Notes: generated by a model from the letters alone, not told the origin. Positions 44,467 to 54,908 are shown, counted from the first letter of the stretch. The stretch: 64,000 bases of DNA from Candidatus Accumulibacter contiguus (GCF_012940005.1 NZ_SPMX01000022.1:82802-146801), one strand, 5' to 3'. A program made the numbers and translations.

Positions 44467-45723
44467 ATGGACATCGAGCAGTACATGCAAACCGTCGGCA
44501 GCGATGCCCGCGCCGCATCACGGCTGATCGCGCGTGCCGACAGCCATGCCAAGAACACTGCACTCTGCCGAATTGCCACGGCGATCCGGCGCGAGTCCGA
44601 CACCTTGCTTGCCGCCAATCACGATGATCTGGCTGCGGCACGTGCTGCCGGCCTCGAACCGGCCCTGCTCGATCGCCTGGCGTTATCGGCAAAGAGCGTT
44701 GCGGCGATGGCCGAGGGTGTCGAACAGGTCGCCGCTTTACCCGACCCGGTCGGCGAAATCAGTGATTTGAAGTTTCGGCCGAGTGGCATTCAGGTCGGCC
44801 GCATGCGCGTGCCGCTGGGGGTGATCGGGATCATCTACGAGGCGCGCCCGAATGTCACCGCCGACGCCGCGGCCCTGTGTCTGAAGTCCGGCAATGCCTC
44901 GATCCTGCGCGGTGGTTCCGAGGCGATCCGTTGTAACCGGGCGATTGCCACGCTGGTGCAGGAAGGTCTTGCCAGTGCCGGTCTGCCGGCCAATGCCGTG
45001 CAGGTGATCGAGACCACCGACCGCGCCGCTGTCGGTCACCTGATCAGGATGCGCGAATTCGTGGACGTGATCGTTCCGCGCGGCGGCAAAGGACTGATCG
45101 CGCGCCTGCTGGCCGAGTCCCGTGTGCCGATGATTCAGCACCTCGACGGTAACTGCCATGTTTACCTTGATGATGACGCCGACCCCGAGAAAGCGCTGCA
45201 GATCGTCGAGAATGCCAAGACGCAGCGCTATGGCACCTGCAATACCGCCGAGTCGCTGCTGCTGGCACGTTCGGTCGTTGCCCGCCTGCTGCCGCCGGTC
45301 GCCGCGATGCTGACGCAGAAGGGAGTCGAGATTCGCGGTTGTCCGGAAACCGTCGACCGCATCAGGGAGGCGAGGGCGGCAAGCGAAGAAGATTACGCCA
45401 GCGAGTTCCTGGCGCCGATCATTTCGGTCAAGGTGGTGGCCGGACTCGACGAGGCGATCGCGCACATCAATCGCTATGGTTCGCATCACACCGACGCCAT
45501 CATCACCGAGAATTACACTTCGGCGATGCGCTTTCTGCGCGAAGTCGACTCGGCTTCGGTGATGGTGAACGCCTCGACGCGTTTTGCGGACGGCTTCGAG
45601 TACGGACTGGGTGCCGAAATCGGCATCTCGACCGACAAGATTCACGCGCGTGGCCCGGTCGGTCTGGAAGGGCTGACCAGCCAGAAATGGATCGTTCTCG
45701 GCAACGGCGAGGTGCGCGCCTAA
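44467..45723 (+). CDS. proA: gamma-glutamyl phosphate reductase (ProA)
   Basis: A 418-residue NADPH-dependent enzyme of proline synthesis that reduces gamma-glutamyl phosphate to the semialdehyde. It has an aldehyde-dehydrogenase-like fold: [38 protein letters not shown], the catalytic Cys in [16 protein letters not shown], and the C-terminal [34 protein letters not shown]. No proB is adjacent. A repeated hairpin element starts directly after its stop codon. Confidence 0.97.
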   Translation: MDIEQYMQTVGSDARAASRLIARADSHAKNTALCRIATAIRRESDTLLAANHDDLAAARAAGLEPALLDRLALSAKSVAAMAEGVEQVAALPDPVGEISDLKFRPSGIQVGRMRVPLGVIGIIYEARPNVTADAAALCLKSGNASILRGGSEAIRCNRAIATLVQEGLASAGLPANAVQVIETTDRAAVGHLIRMREFVDVIVPRGGKGLIARLLAESRVPMIQHLDGNCHVYLDDDADPEKALQIVENAKTQRYGTCNTAESLLLARSVVARLLPPVAAMLTQKGVEIRGCPETVDRIREARAASEEDYASEFLAPIISVKVVAGLDEAIAHINRYGSHHTDAIITENYTSAMRFLREVDSASVMVNASTRFADGFEYGLGAEIGISTDKIHARGPVGLEGLTSQKWIVLGNGEVRA

Positions 45724-45837
45724 CGGTCATGGCTTTGTGAGACACCCCGGATGATGAAAGCCCTGACCGTTTCCCTCTCCCCCGACCACTCTCCCGCGAG
45801 TGGAGAGGGGAGATTCGTGAGTCGCTGACGCGACTTT
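45724..45837. repeat. dispersed hairpin repeat, copy 1 (intergenic)
   Basis: About 114 bp of a two-hairpin element. Hairpin one pairs CCCTCT with AGAGGG around an inner CCACTC/GAGTGG stem. Hairpin two is AGTCGC-TGAC-GCGACT at 45820-45835. A related copy lies inside ftsK at 49695-49802. The element fills the gap between proA and the chalcone-isomerase-like gene. Confidence 0.75.
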
Positions 45838-45923
45838 CACGGTAACACTGCACTGCGGCGGCGGGCGGACGCCGTGGCCTGCTTGACCAGACCCGCCAGC
45901 GCATCTAACCAAAAGGAGACTCC

Positions 45924-46496
45924 ATGAAACACCTGCTGATGGCGGCGCTTGCCGCCCTGTCCTTCCACCTCGCGGCAGCCGTTGAAGTTGCCGGCGTCAA
46001 GTTCGACGACAAGACGCGCGTCGGTACTGGCGAACTGGTGGTCAATGGCGCCGGCCTGCGCAAGAAGGCCGTCTTCAAGGTTTATGCGATGGCGCTCTAC
46101 CTGCCGGAGAAAAGCGGTGACGCCGCGGCGGTGCTGGCCGCCAGGGGTGGCAAGCGGATTTCGCTCAGTCTGCTGCGCGACCTCTCGGCGCAGCAGTTTG
46201 TCGAAGCCCTGCAGGAGGGCGTCGCCAACAACCATTCGGAAGCTGAGATGGCGGGCCTCAAGGATCGCCTGAAACAGTTTTCCGATACCCTGCTGGCCGC
46301 GGGAGAACCCAAGACCGGCACCAGCGTGTTCATCGACTGGCTGCCGGAGACGGGCACACGACTCACCATCAATGGTCAGGTCAAAGGCAAGGACATCGCC
46401 GGCGAGGATTTCTACAAGGCGCTGCTGAAAATCTGGCTCGGCAACAAGCCGGTCCAGGATGACCTGAAGCAGGCGCTGCTCGGCAAGGTCTCCTGA
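45924..46496 (+). CDS. chalcone-isomerase-like secreted protein
   Basis: A 190-residue protein with a signal peptide (KHLLMAALAALSFHLAAAVE). It has the bacterial chalcone-isomerase-like domain (VEVAGVKFDDKTRVGTGELVVNGAGLRKKAVFKVYAMALYLPE, TGTSVFIDWLPETGTRLTINGQVKGKDI, FYKALLKIWLGNKPVQDDLKQALLG). Bacterial members are periplasmic and have no known flavonoid activity; the fold may bind a lipid-like ligand. AAGGAGA precedes the ATG. It lies just upstream of the ogt-like gene. Confidence 0.85.
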   Translation: MKHLLMAALAALSFHLAAAVEVAGVKFDDKTRVGTGELVVNGAGLRKKAVFKVYAMALYLPEKSGDAAAVLAARGGKRISLSLLRDLSAQQFVEALQEGVANNHSEAEMAGLKDRLKQFSDTLLAAGEPKTGTSVFIDWLPETGTRLTINGQVKGKDIAGEDFYKALLKIWLGNKPVQDDLKQALLGKVS

Positions 46497-46515
46497 GGCG
46501 CTGCAGGACGCCGCG

Positions 46516-47004
46516 GTGCACACCCGGGTCGATCCGGCCGAACCGGCCTTCCAGGCGATCATCAGCGCAATGACGTTCAGCCTCGGCGTGTGCTGCGACG
46601 AGCAGGAAATTCATCACCTCGCCTTTCTTCCGCCAACGGACGAGGTCGCGCCGCAGAATGCGCTCGCCGCGGAAGCGGCGCGCCAGTTGTGCGCCTACCT
46701 GGCGGACGCCGAATTCCTCTTCGTCTTGCCCTTGCGCCCAGCAGGCACACCTTTTCAGCGCCGTGTCTGGCAACAGATCGCGGCCATTCCGACGCACCAT
46801 ACCCGCAGCTACGGCGAGATCGCACAGGCACTGCACAACGCACCGCGAGCGGTTGGTCAGGCCTGCGCTGCCAATCCCTACCCGGTGGTCGTTCCCTGCC
46901 ATCGAGTTCTGGCGGCGGGCGGTGGATTGGGCGGCTTTGCCCGTCAGACCGACGGTTTTCTGCTTAACGTCAAGCGCTGGCTGCTGGCGCATGAAGGCTG
47001 CTGA
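46516..47004 (+). CDS. ogt: methylated-DNA-[protein]-cysteine S-methyltransferase
   Basis: A 162-residue DNA-repair protein that removes methyl groups from O6-methylguanine onto its own Cys. The active site VVVPCHRVLAAGGGLGGFARQ and the helix-turn-helix region RPAGTPFQRRVWQQIAAIPTHHTRSYGEIAQAL are typical. The start is a GTG at 46516 (MHTRVDP); an ATG at 46570 is an alternative. It overlaps the start of xerD by 14 bp. Confidence 0.9.
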   Translation: MHTRVDPAEPAFQAIISAMTFSLGVCCDEQEIHHLAFLPPTDEVAPQNALAAEAARQLCAYLADAEFLFVLPLRPAGTPFQRRVWQQIAAIPTHHTRSYGEIAQALHNAPRAVGQACAANPYPVVVPCHRVLAAGGGLGGFARQTDGFLLNVKRWLLAHEGC

Positions 47005-47905
47005 GGCCAATCCTGGCGATCTCGCCGAGATCGATCGCTTCTGCGACACCTTATGGCTGGAGGACGGACTCGCCAGGGGTTCGCTCGACAGCTATCGCAG
47101 CGACCTGCTGCAACTGGCGAACTGGCTGGCCGAGCAGCAACTGGGCAGCCTGTGCAGCATCGACGAAGCGATCCTGATGCGTTTCGTCGCGACGCTGTCG
47201 CAAACGCTGCGCGCTTCCTCGCAGGCGCGTTATCTGTCGACGCTGCGCCGCTTCTACCGGCACCAACTGGCACAGGGCCGGCGCAGCAGCGATCCGACGC
47301 TGAAGATCGCCATGCCGGCGCAGCCCTCGCGGCTGCCGAAAGTGCTCTCCGAAGTCCAGGTCGAGCGCCTGCTCGCCGCACCCCTGCTCGACACGACGCT
47401 CGGTCAGCGTGATCGGGCGATGCTCGAAACGCTCTACGCCACCGGCCTGCGTGTCAGCGAACTGGTCGGCCTCAAGTTGCACGAACTGCATCTCGACATG
47501 GGCGTGCTGCGCGTTTTCGGTAAGGGCAGCAAGGAGCGCCTGGTGCCGCTCGGTGAGGAAGCGTGCGACTGGCTGCGCTGCTATCTGGGCGACGGCCGGC
47601 CGGCGCTGCTCGCAGGACGCCAGAGCGACGAGGTATTCGTGACTGCGCGCGGCTCGGCGATGACCCGGCAGGCTTTCTGGCAGTTGATCAAGCGCTACGC
47701 GCTGCAGGCCGGGATGGATCCTGCCCGCCTGTCGCCGCACGTGCTGCGGCACGCCTTTGCGACACATCTGCTCAATCATGGTGCCGATCTGCGCGTCGTG
47801 CAACTGCTGCTCGGCCACTCGGACATCTCGACGACGCAGATCTACACCCATGTCGCTCGCGAACGGCTCAAGGTCCTGCACGCCCAACACCATCCACGCG
47901 GCTGA
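46991..47905 (+). CDS. xerD: XerD site-specific tyrosine recombinase
   Basis: A 304-residue recombinase that resolves chromosome dimers at dif with XerC. It has an N-terminal SAM-like core-binding domain (IDRFCDTLWLEDGLARGSLDSYRSDLLQLANWL) and a catalytic domain with Arg (TGLRVSELVGL), Lys (FGKGSKERLVPL), His-x-x-Arg (SPHVLRHAFATHLL), His (LLGHSDIS) and Tyr (TTQIYTHV). The ATG at 46991 lies inside the end of the ogt gene. Length and synteny with housekeeping genes argue for XerD rather than a mobile integrase. Confidence 0.93.
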   Translation: MKAAEANPGDLAEIDRFCDTLWLEDGLARGSLDSYRSDLLQLANWLAEQQLGSLCSIDEAILMRFVATLSQTLRASSQARYLSTLRRFYRHQLAQGRRSSDPTLKIAMPAQPSRLPKVLSEVQVERLLAAPLLDTTLGQRDRAMLETLYATGLRVSELVGLKLHELHLDMGVLRVFGKGSKERLVPLGEEACDWLRCYLGDGRPALLAGRQSDEVFVTARGSAMTRQAFWQLIKRYALQAGMDPARLSPHVLRHAFATHLLNHGADLRVVQLLLGHSDISTTQIYTHVARERLKVLHAQHHPRG

Positions 47906-48047
47906 TCAACCAGCAATTCTCATATCGAAGCGGAAATGGGACTCGCCCAATACTTTCGATCGCACCCTTTGTCGCCACTTTGCTTCGAAAACTGGCGAAG
48001 TGCCTTATAATCGCGGCGCAAGCCCTTGATAGAAATCACTTCACTTG

Positions 48048-48773
48048 ATGAAAGAATGGCCCATGAATACTGCCGTCGAGCAACCCCGGAGAGGACCCAG
48101 CCTGACTTTGCTGCACAGCATTCCGATCTTTGCCGGAGTTCCCGATGCACAACTCGAACAGATCGCCAAGGTCGCTTTCCATCGTCGGGTGCCACGCCAG
48201 ACCACCATCGTCCGCGCCGGCGACAGCACCGATTCGCTCTATGTGCTGATCAGCGGCGGCGCCAAGGTGCTCAACAGCGACGAAGAAGGACGCGAAGTGA
48301 TTCTGACCCTGCTTGGCCCCGGGGAGTTCTTCGGTGAAATGGGGCTGATCGATGGCAGCCCGCGTTCGGCCGATGTCATGGCGACCGAAACCTGCGAATT
48401 GCTGGTCATCACCAAGAACGACTTCAAGCGTTGCCTGGCCGAGAATTTCGACCTCTGCCTCAATATCATGAAGAGCCTCGTGCAGCGTTTGCGCGAAGCC
48501 GATCGCAACATCGAAAGTCTGGCTCTGCTCGACGTCTACGGCCGCGTCGCCAAATTGCTGATCGATTTCTCCGAGGAAGAGCGCGGCGAGCACGTGATCC
48601 GGCGACGGCTGACCAAGCAGGATATTGCCAAGATGATCGGTGCCTCGCGTGAGATGGTCAGTCGGGTCATGAAGGATCTCGAGAATCGCGGCTACTTCCG
48701 GGTCGAAGAAGGCCGGATCGTCATTCTCGAAAAACGCCTGCCTTCCCCGGCAAGCCCCGCTTCCCAACCGTAA
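48048..48773 (+). CDS. Crp/Fnr-family transcriptional regulator
   Basis: A regulator of about 241 residues. It has a cyclic-nucleotide-binding-type beta barrel ([56 protein letters not shown]), a dimer helix and a winged helix ([40 protein letters not shown]). No Fnr-type N-terminal Cys cluster is present, so it is Crp-like rather than an oxygen sensor. The start may be ATG 48048, TTG 48045 or ATG 48063. It precedes ftsK by 23 bp. Confidence 0.9.
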   Translation: MKEWPMNTAVEQPRRGPSLTLLHSIPIFAGVPDAQLEQIAKVAFHRRVPRQTTIVRAGDSTDSLYVLISGGAKVLNSDEEGREVILTLLGPGEFFGEMGLIDGSPRSADVMATETCELLVITKNDFKRCLAENFDLCLNIMKSLVQRLREADRNIESLALLDVYGRVAKLLIDFSEEERGEHVIRRRLTKQDIAKMIGASREMVSRVMKDLENRGYFRVEEGRIVILEKRLPSPASPASQP

Positions 48774-48796
48774 CCTTCCTTGGTCCGAACTTACTG

Positions 48797-51385
48797 ATGG
48801 CTTTGCTGAACAAATTTGCCGGCAGGATGGCCTTTCCGTCCAGAGCGCCAAGTCCGCTCCCGGAAAAAATTGCAGCACTCCTGCAGGAGTCGCGCTGGCT
48901 GATCCTGATCGTCGTCGCCACCTTCCTGGCGCTCTCGCTGTGGGGCTACCATCGATCCGATCCCGGTTGGTCGCACGCCGTACACACGGCAACGCTGCGC
49001 AACCCGGCCGGCCGTAGCGGCGCCTGGCTGGCTGATTTGATGCTTTACGTCTTCGGCCTTTCGGCGTGGTGGTGGATCGTCCTGCTGCTGGTCTTTGTCT
49101 GGTGGGGTTATCGGCGTCTCGACGGCCAGCGGGCGACCGACCGGCGTCCGCTGTTCATTTCCCTGGCCGGCTTTCTGGTACTGATCGTCTCCAGCAGCGG
49201 ACTCGAGACCTTGCGTTTCTACACCCTCAAGGCAACATTGCCGGTTGGTCCCGGTGGCGTCATCGGCATCGAGCTCGGCGCCTTGGTCGTGCGTTATCTG
49301 GGCTATACCGGTGCGACGCTGACCCTGTTCGCCCTGCTGATGCTTGGCTGGAGTATTTTCTCCGGGATGTCGTGGATTACCGCCGCCGAACGCGCCGGCA
49401 CACTCCTGGAAGCGATCGTCGTCGGCGTCCACGGCTTGTTCGAACGCTGGCAGGATCGACGGATCGGACGCGAAGTCGCGCGCGAGCGAGAGGCCGTGGT
49501 CGAGGGCGAGAAGAAGCGCGGAGAGATGCATGAACCCGTGCTGACCGAAAGTCCTGCGCTGGCCAACCCTCCTCGCCCGCTGTCGGCAAAAGCCGGCACA
49601 CATGGCCAGGAACCGACCCTGAACAAGGAGCCCGACGCGCCTGCACCGCTACCGCCAGAAACTGGCAAGCACACTCACGACGAGCCGACCCTGACGGTCA
49701 TGGCTACTTCAGACACCCTTGATCATGAAAGCCATGACCGCTTTCCTCAACCCATCTCCCGATCGCGAGAGATAGGTGATTCGCGAGTCGCTGACGCGAC
49801 TCCCACCTTGACCGAAACGCCCGCAGCCCTCGCGCCGCCGAAGGGCGGGAAGCGGACAGACCGGGGGCATCCGCCACCACTCCCCGAAGCCGTCGAAGCC
49901 TCCCCGCTGCCGCCCGTGCATCTGCTTGAACCGGCGCCCTTGCAGAGCAGCCGCGTCAGTCCGGAGACTCTTGAATACACCTCCCGTCTGATCGAGCGCA
50001 AACTCGCCGATTTTGGCGTGCAGGTGGCGGTCACCGCCGCCTATCCCGGGCCGGTCATCACGCGTTACGAAATCGAGCCGGCAGTCGGCGTGAAGGGCGC
50101 CCAGATCCTCAATCTGGCCAAGGATCTGGCACGCTCGCTGTCACTGGTTTCGGTGCGCGTCGTCGAGACGGTACCGGGCAAGTCGTCGATGGCGCTCGAA
50201 CTCCCGAATCCCAAGCGACAGATGGTGCGCCTGCTGGAAATCATCTCCAGCCAGGAATACAAGGAAATGGACTCGCCGCTGACGATGACGCTGGGCAAGG
50301 ATATCGGCGGCCAGCCTTTGGTCGTTGACCTGGCCAGGATGCCGCACCTACTGGTCGCCGGAACGACCGGATCGGGCAAATCGGTCGGCATCAACGCGAT
50401 GATCCTTTCACTGCTCTACAAAGCCGGGCCCGAGCAGGTGCGGCTGATCCTGGTCGACCCGAAGATGCTCGAACTGTCGATCTACGAGGGCATCCCGCAC
50501 CTGCTCGCGCCGGTGGTGGTAGACATGAAACATGCCGCCAACGCTCTCAACTGGTGCGTTGGCGAGATGGACAAGCGCTACAAGCTGATGTCGGCGATGG
50601 GCGTACGCAATCTGGCCGGCTTCAATCAACGCATCCGTGATGCCGCGAAGAACGGCGAGATGATCGCCAACCCGGTATCGCTGACTCCGGATACCCCCGA
50701 ACCGCTGTCATGCCTGCCGTTCATCGTGGTGGTCATCGACGAACTCGCCGACCTGATGATGCTTTCCGGAAAGACCGTCGAGCAACTGATCGCCCGTCTC
50801 GCGCAGAAGGCACGCGCCTCGGGAATCCACCTGATTCTGGCGACGCAACGGCCGTCGGTCGATGTCATCACCGGCCTGATCAAGGCCAATATACCCACCC
50901 GCATCTCCTTCCAGGTGTCATCAAAAATCGATTCACGCACCATCCTCGATCAGATGGGTGCCGAAGCCCTGCTCGGCCAGGGCGACATGCTCTACCTGGC
51001 ACCCGGGACCGGTTATCCGACACGCGTCCATGGCGCTTTTGTCGCCGACGAAGAAGTGCATCGGGTGGTCGACTACCTGAAAAAAACGGGTGTTCCAGAT
51101 TACGTCGAAGGTGTTCTCGCCGGTGCCAGTGCGGACGACGAAGGCGAGGGCGCGAGCGCTGGCGAAGGCCAGGATAGCGATGGCGAAGCCGATCCGGTCT
51201 ATGACCAGGCGGTCGAAGTGGTACTGAAGAATCGCCGCGCATCGATTTCGCTGGTACAGCGCCACTTGCGCATCGGCTACAATCGCTCGGCTCGCTTGAT
51301 CGAAGCCATGGAAAAAGCCGGGCTGGTTTCTGCCATGGATGCCCGTGGCGGTCGCGAAGTCCTGGCCCGCAAGGAAGAGGAATGA
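48797..51385 (+). CDS. ftsK: FtsK/SpoIIIE DNA translocase
   Basis: An 862-residue septal DNA pump. It has four N-terminal transmembrane helices (about residues 33-200), a variable linker (about 220-385) and the RecA-like motor with Walker [17 protein letters not shown], Walker [16 protein letters not shown] and the [26 protein letters not shown] segment. The C-terminal gamma winged helix reads [38 protein letters not shown]. It coordinates chromosome segregation with XerCD. Oddity: a dispersed hairpin repeat lies in frame in the linker at 49695-49802. The stop overlaps the lolA start. Confidence 0.96.
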   Translation: MALLNKFAGRMAFPSRAPSPLPEKIAALLQESRWLILIVVATFLALSLWGYHRSDPGWSHAVHTATLRNPAGRSGAWLADLMLYVFGLSAWWWIVLLLVFVWWGYRRLDGQRATDRRPLFISLAGFLVLIVSSSGLETLRFYTLKATLPVGPGGVIGIELGALVVRYLGYTGATLTLFALLMLGWSIFSGMSWITAAERAGTLLEAIVVGVHGLFERWQDRRIGREVAREREAVVEGEKKRGEMHEPVLTESPALANPPRPLSAKAGTHGQEPTLNKEPDAPAPLPPETGKHTHDEPTLTVMATSDTLDHESHDRFPQPISRSREIGDSRVADATPTLTETPAALAPPKGGKRTDRGHPPPLPEAVEASPLPPVHLLEPAPLQSSRVSPETLEYTSRLIERKLADFGVQVAVTAAYPGPVITRYEIEPAVGVKGAQILNLAKDLARSLSLVSVRVVETVPGKSSMALELPNPKRQMVRLLEIISSQEYKEMDSPLTMTLGKDIGGQPLVVDLARMPHLLVAGTTGSGKSVGINAMILSLLYKAGPEQVRLILVDPKMLELSIYEGIPHLLAPVVVDMKHAANALNWCVGEMDKRYKLMSAMGVRNLAGFNQRIRDAAKNGEMIANPVSLTPDTPEPLSCLPFIVVVIDELADLMMLSGKTVEQLIARLAQKARASGIHLILATQRPSVDVITGLIKANIPTRISFQVSSKIDSRTILDQMGAEALLGQGDMLYLAPGTGYPTRVHGAFVADEEVHRVVDYLKKTGVPDYVEGVLAGASADDEGEGASAGEGQDSDGEADPVYDQAVEVVLKNRRASISLVQRHLRIGYNRSARLIEAMEKAGLVSAMDARGGREVLARKEEE
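49695..49802. repeat. dispersed hairpin repeat, copy 2 (inside ftsK)
   Basis: About 108 bp matching the proA-downstream element: the shared start CGGTCATGGCT, then GACACC, ATGAAAGCC, ATGACCG, a central imperfect hairpin, and the perfect 7-bp hairpin GAGTCGC-TGAC-GCGACTC at 49785-49802. It is read through in frame and encodes FtsK linker residues of about 300-336. Confidence 0.75.
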
Positions 51386-51996
51386 TTCGCCGCATTCTCC
51401 TCGCCACCGCCTGCCTGCTGGCTGCCCAGGCAGCCCACGCCGGAGCGATCGACAAGCTGCAGCAATTCCTCGAATCGACCCGGACGGTACGCGCCGATTT
51501 CGCGCAGACGGTGGTGGCCAAGAACGGACGCCAGGCGCAAGCGTCTAGCGGCGTCATGATGTTTTCGCGCCCGGGCAAGTTTCGCTGGCAGATCGAGAAG
51601 CCCTACAGCCAGCTGCTGGTGGGTGATGGCGAGAAAGTCTGGATCCATGACCCGGACCTGCGCCAGGTCACGGTCAAGAAGGCCGGCACGGCGATCGGCG
51701 GGACACCGGCGGCACTGCTCGCCGGGGATAGTGCGATCGAAAGGAACTTCACCCTGCGAGAAGCTGGCGATCACGACGGGCTGGAGTGGATCGAGGCGAT
51801 TCCCAAAGCGCAGGATAGCGGCTTCGAGAAGGTCCGTCTCGGTTTTGCGAATAAGGAGCTCAGAGCAATGGAGTTGTTCGACAGCCTCGGCCAGACCACC
51901 TTGCTGCACTTTTCCCACCTTGAGCGCAATCCGCGCCTGGCTCCGTCGCTGTTCCACTTCGTCCCGCCGGCCAATACCGACGTGATTGGTGAATAG
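51382..51996 (+). CDS. lolA: LolA, outer-membrane lipoprotein carrier
   Basis: A 204-residue periplasmic chaperone that ferries lipoproteins from LolCDE to LolB. It has a signal peptide ([19 protein letters not shown]) and the LolA core ([66 protein letters not shown]). The ftsK-lolA order with overlapping ATGA is widely conserved. Confidence 0.94.
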   Translation: MIRRILLATACLLAAQAAHAGAIDKLQQFLESTRTVRADFAQTVVAKNGRQAQASSGVMMFSRPGKFRWQIEKPYSQLLVGDGEKVWIHDPDLRQVTVKKAGTAIGGTPAALLAGDSAIERNFTLREAGDHDGLEWIEAIPKAQDSGFEKVRLGFANKELRAMELFDSLGQTTLLHFSHLERNPRLAPSLFHFVPPANTDVIGE

Positions 51997-52063
51997 CGGT
52001 GCCAGCCCTGACGCATGACTAGCAAAGCCCAGTGGTAGCGAGGCTTGGCGGTTGGTCACCCTA

Positions 52064-52838
52064 TCGGGAACACCGAAGATCCACGCTTGCCAAGAGTTCC
52101 TGGAGCGCTTGCAGGCGGCCGGGTTGCTGGTACTGCCGCCCTTGCGGCCGGCGCGGCCCGTCCGTTCAGCCCTCCTCGCGCCGGTGGTGGATCCGATGGA
52201 CTCAGCCGCTTCCTGATCTTTCCGCACGTCCGTGTACCGCAGGCCAGCCATGTGCTCGGGCAACTCGCGCGCCGCGCCCGCGTGGACTGGCGCGATCACT
52301 GGGGCTTCGAGCTCCTGCGGCTGGAGACCTTCGTCGATCCGCGTCACCATGCCGGCACCTGTTACCTCGCCGCCGGTTGGCAGTTGCTTGGGGTAACCAG
52401 CAGACGTGGGCTGGCCCGCCCTAGCCAGTCGTATCACAGCACGCCCCGCCAGGTATGGGTCAAACCGCTGACCTCGTTTCGGCTGCTGCGCGACCTCGAC
52501 CTGGCCCACATCGAACAGGCCCACGTCGATCTGGTGAAGCGGCTGATCCGCGGCAAGAGCTTTCGCCGCTACCTGATCAACCATTGCGATCCGATCGCCA
52601 TCGACGGCTCGCAGAAGCTCGCTGGCGATACCTCTGGGCGGAGGAACTCCTGCAGCGCACCGTCGGCAAGGACGAAACCCGTCACACCCAGTATTTGCTC
52701 CTGCTCGACAGACTCTACGCCAACGGGCCGGTGATGCAGTGGCCGTGATCACCACTGGCAGTTCATGATCGTGCTCAAGGACCAGGATTTGTCCACCGTC
52801 TGGCAGGAGTTCCAGCAGTTCTCATTTCAGCCAGAATG
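52064..52838 (+). pseudogene. decayed IS transposase with DUF4338-like segment
   Basis: Fragments in several frames of a transposase of the type carrying a DUF4338-like region. About 52190-52450 reads LSRFLIFPHVRVPQASHVLGQLARRA then LETFVDPRHHAGTCYLAAGWQLLG. About 52540-52640 reads RGKSFRRYLINHCDPIAIDGSQKL. About 52650-52750 reads LLLLDRLYANGPVMQW. About 52757-52838 reads WQFMIVLKDQDLSTVWQEFQQFS. The middle is deleted and frames shift several times, so it is a fossil. I see no terminal inverted repeats. Confidence 0.65.
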
Positions 52839-52902
52839 AGAATTCTGAAAATGTCTATTGCTTGACCGCAAGCGTAGTCAGCCCTATAATCTGCCGCCCT
52901 GA

Positions 52903-52979
52903 GGTGATGTAGCTCAGTCGGTTAGAGCGATGGATTCATAACCCATAGGTCGGTGGTTCAATTCCACCCATCACCACCA
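52903..52979 (+). tRNA. tRNA-Met (anticodon CAT)
   Basis: A complete cloverleaf with encoded CCA. The acceptor stem GGTGATG pairs perfectly with CATCACC. The D arm is GCTC/GAGC, the anticodon loop is TTCATAA and the T arm is GGTGG-TTCAATT-CCACC. The CAT anticodon means elongator Met (or, less likely, a lysidine-modified Ile). A hairpin terminator follows. It marks the boundary between the core-gene block and the accessory region to its right. Confidence 0.95.
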
Positions 52980-52996
52980 GAAAAATCAATGACTTA

Positions 52997-53021
52997 GGCC
53001 ACTTCAAAAGGTGGCCTTTTT
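52997..53021 (+). terminator. rho-independent terminator after tRNA-Met
   Basis: The stem GGCCAC-N8-GTGGCC is followed directly by TTTTT, 18 bp downstream of the tRNA CCA end. Confidence 0.8.
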
Positions 53022-53213
53022 GTTGTCCGTCGTTCCGGTAAGCAGATGGTAAGCAAATTTCAGCAATCCAGATCAACGTCGGGCAAGAAAAGCGGGGCCG
53101 GCAGGGTGTCGCCAGTTACGCTGTAACGCTCCCGGCAACGCAGTGTTGCTTTTTTGCAATATGTCGCATTTCCGCCATGCTCGCCGTCTGAGCCTTCGCC
53201 TAATCCTGATCGC

Positions 53214-53244
53214 TGGCTACTCGCTTGGCTACCTGCTTGGCTAC
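53214..53244. repeat. 12-bp-period tandem repeat (TGGCTAC units)
   Basis: TGGCTAC occurs at 53214, 53226 and 53238, exactly 12 bp apart, with the intervening bases partly conserved (CTTGGCTACCTG-like). It is short and of unknown role. Confidence 0.6.
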
Positions 53245-53365
53245 CTACATGGTTGACGTTGCCGGCCCCGCCGACTGGCTTGAACCATGCGCTGCAACCA
53301 TGCGCCGGTGACTGTAACCATGCCGGAAACCATGAACCTTGCCCTGAACCATCGCCGCACCAAAG

Positions 53366-53387
53366 AAAAACCCGGCACACGCCGGGT
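53366..53387 (-). terminator. rho-independent terminator on the minus strand
   Basis: Read leftward, ACCCGGC-GTGT-GCCGGGT is a perfect 7-bp stem followed by TTTTT. No intact leftward gene lies to its right before the J-domain gene, so it may be left over from a lost gene. Confidence 0.65.
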
Positions 53388-53916
53388 CGGTAGGGTCATG
53401 CGGTCGTTACGCTGTAACGCTCGCCGGTGTCAGGCGCCTGTGATGGACACCCTTGCTGCGGATACCCTTGCCTCACCAAGCCCCCCGCCGGGAGTCCGTC
53501 AAGGGCTTGCACAATCGACGCTGGCGGGGTGATCTGCCGTCGGGCCATACCATCGCCCTACCGCGCCACGGAAACGCCCTTGTTCGCTGGCAGCGTACTG
53601 TTGCCATCAGCATTGTGCGGCTGCGCTACGCAACTTTCGCGCCAGGATGAACTGCTACCGGCTGAACGTGAAGCGCTGCAATGCGAGGAACGATTCATGC
53701 TTAGGGTTGCCTTCGGCATTTGCGATCGCAGTATCTTCGGCTTTATGAAGATAGCCCCTCCCTCTCTGTGACCAAAAACCGATTAAACAGGAATGCTACC
53801 GCTTGATACCCTCGACTTGCCGAAAGTAAAGATTTGACGCCAAACCTTCATCCTCTACAATTCCGGTAGGCGCAAGCTTCGTGCTGATTTCGTCCATATT
53901 CCAGAAGAGTGAGTTA

Positions 53917-54892
53917 ATGGCAGGTGAAGACCTTTACGCCATTCTTGGCGTCCTTCCTGACGCTGAGGAGGTTGTGATTGCCGCGGCCTACCGCGCGCTA
54001 GCACAGCGTTATCACCCCGATAGGTGGAATGGTGATGCCATGGAAGCACACCGGCGCATGAGCGCTATCAATCAAGCATATTCTGTCCTTCGTGACAAAG
54101 CTCTTCGATCTGGCTATGACAGGGCGCGCGCCCAATCCCAGCAGGCCCAGTTCACTGCAGATGACAAAGACATACAAGCCGAAGCATTCGAGTCAGCCCT
54201 GAGCGAGCTAGAGGGGCGCTGGAAGATCGCCTGTAGCATCTACCCCGACCTCAAAGAGTATCGATCGACACTCACTAAAATCTCAACATCCCTAGCGTTT
54301 GCGTTTGTCACCGCGATGCTTGAAACAAAGTCATTTGTGCGGCGTTCTGAAATAGCTTCGCACTTGGAACGGATGTTTTTGGAACGCTATTTCGGCACAA
54401 ACAAGCAAATCCTCAAGTTTGCCCGGTCTCTCATACTTGCGGGTCAGAAGGCGCCAGCCAAGGCGCTGAACCGGCTAGTTGATGTAATGGGTTCAGACGT
54501 TGACGCCCATCTCTTGATTGAGCGCGTAGAGAACGATTTTGGCTTTCCAGAGGCTCGTGAACGGGCCAATCGGGCAATTGAGAACCTTTCTGCTACTTCA
54601 GGCGCCTCGAATTTTTTTAGGGCTAGTTAGGCGTGGAGATCTGCAAGGAGTGGCTACCATGCTAATGGAAAACCCGCTCTATGTTTCCGTGACTGACGGA
54701 ATAGGTCGGACTCCCCTTCATTTGGCTGCCGCCGAGAAAAATGTGCGAATGGCAAATCTGCTGATTGACGCTGGAGCGCCATTCGATCAGCTTAACTGCT
54801 ATGGACTCAGCGCGGTGCGCTTCCTTGAGGACAACAAAATGTCTGAACCACTCGCACGAATCCGGACATTGCAGGGTCGCTCGAAGGCGTAA
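53917..54892 (+). CDS. J-domain protein with C-terminal ankyrin repeats, frameshifted
   Basis: The N-terminal J domain (DLYAILGVLPDAEEVVIAAAYRALAQRYHPDRW, with the HPD motif) would stimulate an Hsp70. A helical middle follows (about residues 75-230). After a run of seven T at 54612-54618 the frame breaks. Removing one T continues as FLGLVRRGDLQGVATMLMENP and a canonical ankyrin repeat (GRTPLHLAAAEKNVRMANLLIDAGAP), giving one protein of about 325 residues. If the break is real, the J protein ends at 54630 and the ankyrin part is separate. The ATG at 53917 begins MAGEDLYAILG. It stands alone in the accessory region. Confidence 0.75.
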
Positions 54893-54908
54893 GCGAAAGA
54901 TTCCATTG

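Larger units (their letters stand above)
53022..53916. other. gene-poor, repeat-rich stretch of about 0.9 kb
   Basis: No protein gene is supported; short open frames on both strands are low-complexity. It holds two copies of GTTACGCTGTAAC (53115-53127 and 53406-53418), three spaced TGGCTAC units (53214-53244), four AACCATG units (53283-53334) and a leftward terminator (53366-53387). It looks like decayed mobile-element DNA next to a tRNA. Confidence 0.6.

Noticed and set aside
53060..53380. 106-codon minus-strand ORF with GSQA-like repeats
   Set aside because: It is low complexity, spans a terminator and repeated palindromes, and has no ribosome site or known domain, so it is not called as a gene.
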